Shown: in pieces, positions 19,038-26,809 of the stretch | Numbering within the stretch: position 1 is the first letter of the stretch | Layout of the letters: each line of letters starts with the position of its first letter | Translations under genes and position numbers: made by a program | The notes under the pieces: generated by a model | Database searches by the model: none | Told to the model about the DNA's origin: nothing | Seen by the model: the letters and a program-made list of their open reading frames with translations, nothing else | NCBI GenBank assembly: GCA_025930755.1 | Contig: JAICOJ010000001.1 | Span: forward strand, 61,438 to 125,437 | DNA length: 64,000 bases | DNA from: Gemmatimonadaceae bacterium | GTDB lineage: Bacteria; Gemmatimonadota; Gemmatimonadetes; Gemmatimonadales; Gemmatimonadaceae | Reading direction: 5' to 3'

Positions 19038-19039
19038 GG

Positions 19040-19101
19040 TCGTCGAGGTCGTCGAGGTGATCGAGGGTATCGAGGAACGTCGCTTACCTCGACGTCCTCC
19101 A
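19040..19101. repeat. GTCGAGGTG nonamer hairpin element
   Basis: Tandem nonamers (GTCGAGGTC, GTCGAGGTG, ATCGAGGGT, ATCGAGGAA) face an inverse arm ACCTCGACGTCCTCCACGAC. It fills the gap between the kinase stop and the transporter start on the minus strand. The same family recurs at 23979-24041 and 50288-50357. Confidence 0.75.
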
Positions 19102-19115
19102 CGACCTCTCCGTCC

Positions 19116-22100
19116 CTATTGTTCTCGCACCCGCAACCGTTCCAGCCGTCGTCGCACTTCGGCGACGCGCGGTTGCAGATCGGGATCGGCGTCTTTCCAC
19201 AAGGTGACGAACCGGGTGTAATACTCGCTCGCCTTTCCTGCGTCTCCCTGCTCCTCGTACAGCGCGCCGAGCCGCCGGAGGGTCGACGCGAGCCAGGTAC
19301 CATCGAGGCTGCGCGACAACCGACCCCACTTCGGCGCCTGGATGTAACGCTCGTACGCGGCGATGGCGGAGTCGGCCATGCCCGCCCTCTCATACGCCAG
19401 GCCCAGAATCGGGTCCAGGCAAATGCTGCAATCGCTCACCGGCCCGTCCGGGTAGCTGTCGCCGAGCCGGAACTCGGTGATCGCATCGGCGGGACGATTC
19501 TCGCCCAAGGCAATCAGGCCGAGCATGGTGTGTCGACCCGGCTCTCGCATGCGTCGGACGGCGGTGTCCCTCACTTCGGCGTCGTACCGGGCGAGCATCG
19601 CGCGCGCCTCCTGCGTGCGGCCGGCGATCGCGTTCAGCGCGATGACATCGAAGTACGGCCGCCGCTCGAGATCGAGCGACGACATCGGGGTTCGCGCGAG
19701 CGCGGCGTCCAGTCGGCGGACACCGGCCTCCGGCTGCTCGCGCAGCCAGATGTCATCCGCGGCAACCATCAGCGAATCGTAAATCGCCAGCGGCGGAACG
19801 CCGCGGGCTTCCATGAGCTTTCGCTCCTCGGCGAGAAGCTGCAAGCTCTCGCGGAGCCGGCCCTGCACCGCCGCGAGATCGGACGCGATGGACAGGGCGG
19901 CGATGCGCCCCTGTGCATCGGTCGACGCGCGTTCCCGCTGGGTGAGTATGCGGATGGAGTCGTACTTGCCCTCGTGGTAGAGCCGGGGCGTTGCATTGAG
20001 CGACAGGCCCGGGATGTTCGGGTAGAGACGTTTCATCTCGGTGAATACCGAGTCCTGCGCCGCGATCTTGCCCTGATCGAACAACGTCGTCTGGAGATTC
20101 CCGTACGAGATGGACGTGGCCTGTCCCGAGGCAACCGCCCGGCGATAGACGGCTTCCGCCTTCGCGAACTCCCGGCGACTGCGATAGATGTTGCCGAGAT
20201 TGTTCAGCGCCGCGCTGTTCGTCGGATCGATCTCGAGCAACTGCTCGTAGGCGGCCGCCGAGCGCTGTCGGTCGATGACGCGACCGCTGCCGTAATAGGA
20301 GCCCTCCGTGAGCAGGCGCTCGCGGTCCGTCAGCCGATCGCGAAAGCGAAATGCGCGATTCAGCGCGGTGTCGGCCGAGCCTAACGGGCCGATACCGCTG
20401 TTGCGATGGGCGACGCCGAGCTTCCGGTACGCCATGGCGAAGGCCGTGTCGACCTGCACCGCTTGCTGGAGGAGCGAGATCGCACGCGGGTAGTCGCCTT
20501 CCACGTCCATGGCGCGCGCTCCCGCCACGTACTTGCGCAGCGCGTCGAGCGAAGACGTCGTCACCTGCGCCAACGGCGGTGCCGCCCGCACCGTCTTCAG
20601 CGATTCCCCGATCCGGCCGCGCAGCTCGCGTGACAGCTCATCGAGCGCGGGAATGAGGTCGCGTGGCGAGTCGGCCGTCTCGCGGAACACCGCGAGCTCG
20701 TCCCCGCTCTCGGCGGCGCTCAGACGCAGCACGATGAGAAAGCCCTCTCCCACCGCGCTGATCTCTCCATGCAGGACCGCCTCGATGCCCTCGCGAACCG
20801 CGACTTCGCGCGCGAGCGGGAGATCCACGCGCGCGTTCGTGGGGCGCTCCATGCGCCGGAGCGCGGCCGTGACGGCGCTCGTCGGCACGACCGACACGGC
20901 TTTCGACTGACCGAGCTCCGTGCGAACCGCCTCCGACGCAATGTGCCCGAGCGAGGAGTCGGCACCGGTGACGCGAAAGTCGGCAACGAGGATGCGATCG
21001 TCGTCGCTCAGCTTCCCGGCCGCCAGCAGCGACCCGGCCGGCCCGATGCCTAACGCGCGCAGCGCCATGAACACGCCGACGGCGAGGACGAACGCGGCGA
21101 GCGTGTACGCTCCGCCGAGCGCGGCACGGCGCCAGGTAAAGTGATGCCCGGCCCTCACGGCGATCGCCTCGACACCCTTGGGCTGGGCGATGCCGCCACT
21201 CGTCGTCAGCCGAGGCGTCATCGTCGCGAGGCGGCGGGACACGCGATGCATGTACGCCGTGGCGATGATCACCGGCAGCCCGAGCGCCATGACGATCAAC
21301 GCGCCAGTGAACACCCAGTCGGGCAAGCCGATCCCCGTGACCGCGGCCCGCGCGAGGAGCGCGACAATGGCGAAGGCGATCACGTAGGCCGCGAGCGCGC
21401 GTTTCCACGCTCCGGGACGGCCGAGCAACATCCCCGGCATTGCCGCGAGCGTGTCCCCCGTCGCCGTCGCCTCGAGCGTCCGGCCGACGTCGGCGGCCGA
21501 CGCGGGCCGGTCGGCGGGGTCCTTCTCGAGCAGCCGCATGACGAGATCGCTCAGCGACGCGGGGGCATCCGGTCGCAGCTCGTGGATCGGTCGCGGCGCT
21601 TCGGTGATATGCGCCGCGAGCATCCGCTGCGGCGACCGATCGTGAAAGGGCGTGTGCCCCGCGAGCAGCTCGTAGGCCAGGCAGCCCAGCGCGTACAGAT
21701 CGGCGCGATGGTCGATCGTCGGGTCGCCGGCCGCCTGCTCGGGCGCCATGTATGCCGGCGTTCCTAACGACATGCCGATCTGCGTGAGCGTTCCGCCCGG
21801 CGCCTCACGAGACGCCGAGAGGGCCTTGGCGATCCCGAAATCCGTGACGACCGCGGTCCCGCCCGAGAGGAGCACGTTGTCGGGCTTGATATCCCGGTGC
21901 ACGACGCCCCGGGCGTGAGCGAACTCCAGCGCGCGGGCGACATCCCGCAGGATGCCCATGACATCGGCGAGCGGCAGCGCGCCGCCGGCATCGAGACGCG
22001 CGCGGAGTGATTGCCCCTCGACGAAGGGCATCGTGTACCAGGGAATTCCGTTCGTGTCCCCGGCCGAGAGGACGGGAACGATGTTGGCCTGCTGGAGCGA

Positions 22101-22307
22101 TGCGGCGACTTGAATCTCCCGCTCGAACCGCTCGGCGTTGATCCCGGCGGCCAGCTCTCCGGCCAGCACCTTCACGACCACCCGCCGGCGCAGGCGGTTT
22201 TCCATGGCCAGGAAGACGCGCGACATCCCACCACCGCCGAGCTCGCGCTCGATCAGATAGGCGGTGCCGAGGGAGGACTGAAGCTGGGTGACGAAGTCGG
22301 AGGACAC
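19116..22307 (-). CDS. PknB-type serine/threonine protein kinase with membrane segments and TPR domain
   Basis: 1063 residues from GTG 22307. Kinase domain at residues ~17-285: glycine loop ELGGGGMSRVF, Lys46 in VVVKVLAG, HRDIKPDN at 137-144, DFGIAKAL at 156-163 and GTPAYMAPEQ at 182-191. All catalytic residues are present. Two or three membrane segments follow (~305-350 and ~395-425). Then comes a ~120-residue domain beginning DDDRILVADFRVTG (FlgO/TolB-like) and a C-terminal half of TPR-like helices (~560-1050; for example AALNNLGNIYRSRREFAKAEAVYRRA). Such kinases place a cytoplasmic kinase opposite an extracytoplasmic sensing half. A TAGATT hexamer (complement of 22317-22322) lies 9 nt before the start. 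Confidence 0.92.
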   Translation of the reverse strand: MSSDFVTQLQSSLGTAYLIERELGGGGMSRVFLAMENRLRRRVVVKVLAGELAAGINAERFEREIQVAASLQQANIVPVLSAGDTNGIPWYTMPFVEGQSLRARLDAGGALPLADVMGILRDVARALEFAHARGVVHRDIKPDNVLLSGGTAVVTDFGIAKALSASREAPGGTLTQIGMSLGTPAYMAPEQAAGDPTIDHRADLYALGCLAYELLAGHTPFHDRSPQRMLAAHITEAPRPIHELRPDAPASLSDLVMRLLEKDPADRPASAADVGRTLEATATGDTLAAMPGMLLGRPGAWKRALAAYVIAFAIVALLARAAVTGIGLPDWVFTGALIVMALGLPVIIATAYMHRVSRRLATMTPRLTTSGGIAQPKGVEAIAVRAGHHFTWRRAALGGAYTLAAFVLAVGVFMALRALGIGPAGSLLAAGKLSDDDRILVADFRVTGADSSLGHIASEAVRTELGQSKAVSVVPTSAVTAALRRMERPTNARVDLPLAREVAVREGIEAVLHGEISAVGEGFLIVLRLSAAESGDELAVFRETADSPRDLIPALDELSRELRGRIGESLKTVRAAPPLAQVTTSSLDALRKYVAGARAMDVEGDYPRAISLLQQAVQVDTAFAMAYRKLGVAHRNSGIGPLGSADTALNRAFRFRDRLTDRERLLTEGSYYGSGRVIDRQRSAAAYEQLLEIDPTNSAALNNLGNIYRSRREFAKAEAVYRRAVASGQATSISYGNLQTTLFDQGKIAAQDSVFTEMKRLYPNIPGLSLNATPRLYHEGKYDSIRILTQRERASTDAQGRIAALSIASDLAAVQGRLRESLQLLAEERKLMEARGVPPLAIYDSLMVAADDIWLREQPEAGVRRLDAALARTPMSSLDLERRPYFDVIALNAIAGRTQEARAMLARYDAEVRDTAVRRMREPGRHTMLGLIALGENRPADAITEFRLGDSYPDGPVSDCSICLDPILGLAYERAGMADSAIAAYERYIQAPKWGRLSRSLDGTWLASTLRRLGALYEEQGDAGKASEYYTRFVTLWKDADPDLQPRVAEVRRRLERLRVREQ

Positions 22308-22369
22308 GGGGAGCCCAATCTAGACCCGGGAGCAATGCGCAGCCAGCAACGCCTTACGGCGGCGCGCGC

Positions 22370-22375
22370 TACATT
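22370..22375 (+). promoter_or_regulatory. Putative -10 hexamer, leaderless start of antiporter gene
   Basis: TACATT ends 7 nt before the GTG start at 22383. No Shine-Dalgarno is visible and no good -35 hexamer is found. The divergent kinase gene has TAGATT on the opposite strand (22317-22322), 9 nt before its own start. Confidence 0.35.
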
Positions 22376-22382
22376 GTGTCCC

Positions 22383-23972
22383 GTGGAAGACTTCGCGGCG
22401 CTGCTCGCCCTCATCGGGATCGTCATCGTCGTTTCCTCGCTGCTCTCGGGAGCCGTGGAGCGCACGGGCCTTCCACAGGTCGCGATCTTCCTCGCCCTCG
22501 GCGCCGGTCTCGGCCCCTGGGGCCTCGGCCTCATCGACGTCGCCCACGATTCGCCCGCGCTGCGCGTCATTGCCGTGCTGGCGCTCGTGCTCGTGTTGTT
22601 CAGCGATGCAATCTCCGTCGATACCGGTGCGCTGCGGCAACAGCGGGGGATCGCCCTGCTGGTCCTCGGGCCCGGAACGCTCATCGTCGCGGCCGTGATC
22701 GCCGGCACCGCGCATCTGCTGCTGTCGATGAGTCTCGCGCACGCGGCGATTCTCGGGGCTGCGCTCGCGTCGACCGATCCCGTGTTGTTACGCACGGTGC
22801 TCCGGCATCAACGATTGCCGGAATCCGCACGTGTCGCGCTGCGCCTGGAGAGCGGCATGAACGACGCCGTGCTCCTGCCCCTCGTCATCATCGCGATGCA
22901 CTTCGCCCCGCTCGCCCCCGGTGCCGTCGAGCGCAGCCTGGCGCGCAGCATGGCCGGGCTTTTTCTCCTGGGACCGCTCATTGGGACCGTCGTCGGCTGG
23001 ATCGGCATCACCGCCCTCGTCCGCGTTCGCGATCGGGTCGGCGTGCGCCGGGACTACGAGTCGCTCTATGCGCTTGGCATCGCGTTCACGGCGTTCGCGC
23101 TCGCCGAGCGTGTCGGTGGCAGCGGATTTCTGGCGGCGTTCGCGGCGGGGTTGATGATCGCCGCGCAGGACCTCGAGTTGTGTGATTGCTTTCTCGAGTA
23201 CGGGGAAGCGACCGCGGAGATGTTCCTGCTGCTGACGTTCGTCGCCTTCGGCGCTTCGTTGCTGTGGATGGGGCTGGATGTGCTCGACGGACGTACCCTC
23301 GCGTTCGCCGCCATCGCGTTGTTCGTACGAACAGCGACGCTCTATCCCGTGCTCGCGCGCGCGGGTATGGACGCGCGAAGTCGGCGGCTCATCGCGTGGG
23401 CGGGTCCGCGCGGGTTGAGCTCGCTCCTCCTGGTGCTGCTCCCCGTGTTCGCGGGGATGCCGGGCGCGGCCGGGCTCTTCACGATCACGTGTCTGGTGGT
23501 GCTGCTGTCAGTGGTCGTGCACGGGAGCGGGATCGCGGTCTGGCTCAGGCGGGACACGAACGACCAACGAGGAAGGAGGACCGAGGACGCTCGGCGCGAG
23601 CACTCTCTCGCGAGCCAGGCACCACCCGTTGTCGGTGACGCGACGCCGATGACCATCGAGGAGCTGCGCGCGGGCCTCGAGCGCGGTGACAGCATTCAGC
23701 TCATCGACGCGCGCGCCGACCGCAACTGGCAGCAGGACGACCGCATCGCACGCGGGGCGATCAGGCTCTCGCCTAACGATGCGGTGCGGACCGCGCGAGA
23801 GCTGGGGCTCGACCGCCGCGGGTCGCTGGTGGTCTACTGTGCCTGACCGGACGAAGCGACGAGCGCCCGTGTGGCGCGCGAGCTGAGAGCGGCCGGCTGG
23901 CCCGACGCGCGGCCCCTCGTGGGCGGCTGGCGTGCGTGGCTGGACGCCGGGCTTCCAACGGACGAGAGGTAG
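22383..23972 (+). CDS. CPA1 Na+/H+ antiporter fused to rhodanese domain; in-frame UGA at codon 488 (possible selenoprotein)
   Basis: From GTG 22383. Residues ~1-395 form a 10-12 segment cation/proton antiporter with ASTDPVLLRTVLR and RLESGMNDAVLLP, the CPA1 family marks. Residues ~420-530 are a rhodanese domain: TIEELRAGLE, IQLIDARADRNWQQDD, IARGAIRLSPND, then LVVYCA followed by TGA at 23844-23846. The same frame continues without another stop to TAG 23972, encoding PDEATSARVARELRAAGW and VGGWRAWLDAG, clearly the rest of the rhodanese fold. The UGA sits where related transporter- or DedA-linked rhodaneses have the second Cys of CxCP (from memory). The catalytic first Cys is intact. If UGA is a stop, the product is 487 residues and truncated; if read as Sec, 529. 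The linker (~390-415) overlaps GAGGAAC-type repeat sequence. Antiporter call is firm; readthrough is unproven. Confidence 0.8.
23555..23600. repeat. Partial GAGGAAC-family sequence inside the fusion linker
   Basis: ACGAGGAAGGAGGACCGAGGA matches the word family of the 9758 and 45866 elements. Only one clear arm remains. It encodes the linker NDQRGRRTEDARR between antiporter and rhodanese. Confidence 0.4.
23863..23877 (+). other. Candidate bacterial SECIS-like apical hairpin
   Basis: GCGCC (23863-23867), loop CGTGT, GGCGC (23873-23877): a perfect 5 bp GC stem with a 5 nt loop whose second base is G. The loop begins 21 nt after the UGA at 23844-23846, within the 16-37 nt spacing used for bacterial SECIS models. 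Short GC-rich hairpins are common at this GC content, so this is only suggestive. Confidence 0.35.
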
Positions 23973-23978
23973 CCGAGG

Positions 23979-24041
23979 GGTGTCGGGGTCGTCGAGGTGA
24001 TCGAGGAGGCAATGACGTTTCCCTGACCGCCTCGACGACCG
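23979..24041. repeat. GTCGAGGTG nonamer hairpin element
   Basis: Left arm GTCGGGGTCGTCGAGGTG then ATCGAGGAGG; right arm GCCTCGACGACC. It begins a few bases after the rhodanese TAG stop, between two plus-strand genes, and could act as a terminator hairpin. Confidence 0.65.
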
Positions 24042-24075
24042 GACGCCATCGACCGCCTGCGCAGTTGAATCCCGA

Positions 24076-24104
24076 TTGACATTGTCGGGATTGGCGCATA
24101 CCAT
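24076..24104 (+). promoter_or_regulatory. Putative sigma-70-type promoter of TonB-dependent receptor
   Basis: -35 TTGACA (24076-24081, perfect), 17 bp spacer, -10 TACCAT (24099-24104, 4/6). Transcription would begin near 24111. Confidence 0.55.
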
Positions 24105-24121
24105 CACGCGTTCGCGCTAGT

Positions 24122-24136
24122 TGAAACCGATTCTCA
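24122..24136 (+). promoter_or_regulatory. Fur-box-like operator
   Basis: TGAAACCGATTCTCA matches the 7-1-7 Fur consensus at about 10 of 14 arm positions. It sits inside the perfect dyad AGTTGA-N9-TCAACT (24120-24140), just downstream of the predicted transcription start and upstream of a siderophore-type receptor. By-eye match only. Confidence 0.4.
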
Positions 24137-24144
24137 ACTGTCCG

Positions 24145-26511
24145 ATGCGCCGCGCTATCCTCATCGCACTGGCCTCAACCCTGGCCGTCTCGCCCGCCGC
24201 CGCCCAGCGCGCCGTGGCCATCAGCCTCCCCTCGACCGCGGGCAGCGATACCACCCGCGTTTACCGCATCGACATTCCGGCCCAGCCACTTCGCGATGCG
24301 CTCGCTGACTTCACCCGCCAAACCGGGCTACGCGTCGAGCTGTCCGACCAGAGCGTCGGCTCGGTTCAGGCGACCGCCATCCGCGGCTCGCTCAGCGCAC
24401 CGGCGGCGCTTCGCGCGCTGCTCGCCGGCACCGCCTTCGAAGCGCGGTTCGAGGACGCCGAGACGGTGGTCGTTATGCGCGGAGCAGCGAACGACAGCGT
24501 GACGCGGGAGCTGTCCCCGGTGGTCGTCACCGCGGACGCGGCCCGCGGCGCGCGATACACCGCGCGCCGCAGCACGACCGCGACACGCACCGACGCCCAG
24601 ATCCGTGACGTGCCCCAGGCCATGACCGTGCTCGGGCGCGACCTCATCGATGACCAGGCGATGCAGGGCATGGCGGACGTCGTCCGCTACGTGCCTGGGA
24701 TCACCATGGGGCAGGGGGAGGGACATCGCGACGCCCCCACCATTCGGGGGCAGAGCACGACCGCGGACTTCTTTGCCGATGGCGTCCGCGACGATGCACA
24801 GTACTTCCGCGACCTGTACAACATCGAGCGCGTCGAGGCGCTGAAAGGTCCCAACGCCATGGTATTCGGCCGCGGCGGCGGCGGTGGTGTGATCAATCGC
24901 GTCACGAAGGAGGCGAAGTGGATGCCGACGCGCGCCTTCGCGCTCGTCGGAGGCTCCTTCGACCACCGGCGCGCCACGGTCGATCTCGGCGACGGCTTCG
25001 GCCGCACCGTGGCCGGGCGGATCAACGGGATGATCGAGGACTCGCGCCTGTTCCGCGATGCCACCGAGCTGGAGCGGCACGGCGTGAATCCGACCGCCAC
25101 GATCCTCGCCGGGAGTACCGTGCTCAAGATCGCCTACGAGTACTTCGCTGACCGCCGCACGGTGAACCGAGGCATTCCGTCGTTCCGGGGAGCACCGGCT
25201 CCCGCACCGATCGAGACGTTCTTCGGCGACCCCAACGCGAGCCGCTCCCGGCTCGTCATGCACGCCGGCAGCGCCACGATCGAGCGCGAGTGGGGAGCCC
25301 TGTCGCTCCGCAATCGCAGCCGCATCGTCCGCTACGACAAGTTCTACCAGAACGTCTTCCCTGGCGCGGTGAGCGACGCCGGCACCGAGGTGAGTCTGTC
25401 GGCCTACAACAATGGCACGGACCGGCGAAGCCTCTTCAATCAAACCGACCTGGTGTACACCATCGGTTCCGGACGGCTGCGGCAGACGTTCCTCGTCGGT
25501 GCGGAGCTGAGCAGTCAGCGCTCCGACAACTATCGCGCGACCGGCTTCTTCGACGGGACGTCGACGTCCATGCTCGTGCCGTTCGCATCGCCGACGGTGT
25601 CGCCCACGGTCGAGTACGTGCAACGTCCCGCCGACGCGAACAACCGCGTGGACGCGGATGTCGTCGCGTTCTACGCGCAGAACCAGCTGTCGCTCGGCTC
25701 GCACTGGCAGGCGATCGTCGGCGTCCGGTACGATCGGTTCGATCTGAACTTTCACGACAATCGTGGTGGAGAAGACCTCACGCGTCTCGACGCGATGGTC
25801 TCGCCACGAGTCGGTCTCGTCTACAAGCCGGTCGAGCCCGTGTCGATCTACGGATCGTACAGCGTGTCGCACCTGCCCGGCTCGGGCGACCAGTTCGCTT
25901 CCCTCACTCCGACGACGCACGCGCTCGAGCCCGAAGGCTTCACCAATCGCGAGGTCGGCCTCAAGTGGGATCTCCGGCCGGCCCTCTCCCTGACAGCCGC
26001 GTGGTATCGCCTCGATCGCACGAATACCGCGGCGCCCGATCCCAACAGCACGACACGCCTCGTCCAAACGGGACGCCAGCGCAGCACCGGCTACGAGATC
26101 GGCCTCGCGGGAAATGTTGCCGCGGCGTGGCAGATCGCGGCCGGCTACGCGTCACAGAAGTCCACGATCATGAGTCAGACATCGTCCGCTGAGGTCGGCG
26201 CAATCGTTCCACTCGTTCCGCGCGAGACGTTCTCGCTCTGGAACCGATATCAGGTCGTTCGGCGCCTGGGTGCGGGTGTGGGCGTGATCCACCAGACGCG
26301 CATGTTCGCCGCGATCGACAATACGGTCACATTGCCCGGATTCACCCGCGTGGATGCCGCCGCATTCGTAACGCTGAGCCCATCCCTTCGCGCGCAGCTC
26401 AACATCGAGAACGTGCTCGACGAGCGGTATTTCCCAACGTCGCACGGGAACAACAACATCGGTCCCGGTGCGCCGCGGACCCTGCTCTTCTCGTTAGCGG
26501 TTACACCTTGA
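24145..26511 (+). CDS. TonB-dependent siderophore receptor with STN domain
   Basis: 788 residues from ATG 24145 (in-frame TTG at 24121 is an alternative). Signal peptide ends at SPAAAQ. Residues ~40-115 are a secretin/TonB short N-terminal (STN) domain (IDIPAQPLRDALADFTRQTG), the mark of transducer-type receptors that signal to a FecR/ECF-sigma pair. A TonB-box-like ELSPVVVTA precedes the plug (IRDVPQAMTVLGRDLIDDQ, FFADGVRDDAQYFRDLYNIERVE, GRGGGGGVINRVTK). The remaining ~540 residues are the 22-strand barrel, ending NIENVLDERYFPTS...LLFSLAVTP. No fecI/fecR genes are adjacent. Iron-siderophore uptake across the outer membrane is likely; ligand unknown. Confidence 0.93.
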   Translation: MRRAILIALASTLAVSPAAAQRAVAISLPSTAGSDTTRVYRIDIPAQPLRDALADFTRQTGLRVELSDQSVGSVQATAIRGSLSAPAALRALLAGTAFEARFEDAETVVVMRGAANDSVTRELSPVVVTADAARGARYTARRSTTATRTDAQIRDVPQAMTVLGRDLIDDQAMQGMADVVRYVPGITMGQGEGHRDAPTIRGQSTTADFFADGVRDDAQYFRDLYNIERVEALKGPNAMVFGRGGGGGVINRVTKEAKWMPTRAFALVGGSFDHRRATVDLGDGFGRTVAGRINGMIEDSRLFRDATELERHGVNPTATILAGSTVLKIAYEYFADRRTVNRGIPSFRGAPAPAPIETFFGDPNASRSRLVMHAGSATIEREWGALSLRNRSRIVRYDKFYQNVFPGAVSDAGTEVSLSAYNNGTDRRSLFNQTDLVYTIGSGRLRQTFLVGAELSSQRSDNYRATGFFDGTSTSMLVPFASPTVSPTVEYVQRPADANNRVDADVVAFYAQNQLSLGSHWQAIVGVRYDRFDLNFHDNRGGEDLTRLDAMVSPRVGLVYKPVEPVSIYGSYSVSHLPGSGDQFASLTPTTHALEPEGFTNREVGLKWDLRPALSLTAAWYRLDRTNTAAPDPNSTTRLVQTGRQRSTGYEIGLAGNVAAAWQIAAGYASQKSTIMSQTSSAEVGAIVPLVPRETFSLWNRYQVVRRLGAGVGVIHQTRMFAAIDNTVTLPGFTRVDAAAFVTLSPSLRAQLNIENVLDERYFPTSHGNNNIGPGAPRTLLFSLAVTP

Positions 26512-26530
26512 GTCGTTCGCGCCAAGGCAG

Positions 26531-26753
26531 CGAACCGCAGACGGCCGCAACAAACTGCAGTGTGATTCACCACGGATGAGCACGGATGACGGCACGGATC
26601 GTCTCCGAGAACGGGATCTGCCCCCGCGTAGCTGTTGGCAATACCGCTTGTGGACGTGATCTCACGTGGAGCTCTCCAGGCGAGACGAAGTATCCGTGTC
26701 TTGTCCGTGAAAATCCGTGGTAGGCGCAGTTCTCTGCGGCCGTCTGCGGTTCG
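26531..26753. repeat. Nested 220-nt hairpin with CACGGAT words
   Basis: The outer arms 26531-26549 and 26735-26753 are perfect 19-bp inverse complements (CGAACCGCAGACGGCCGCA). Inside, 26569-26599 (CACGGATGAG, CACGGATGAC, CACGGAT) faces 26692-26721 (ATCCGTGTC, TTGTCCGTG, AAATCCGTGG). It occupies nearly all of the gap between the receptor and the helicase. Confidence 0.85.
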
Positions 26754-26809
26754 AGCTGGCTCGTAGCGCGACGAAAGCAGGAATGCGGATTGCTGAAGAG
26801 ATCCGCACC

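Noticed and set aside
26717..26809. Upstream extension of the helicase start
   Set aside because: The extension is translated from the nested repeat and has no ribosome binding site.
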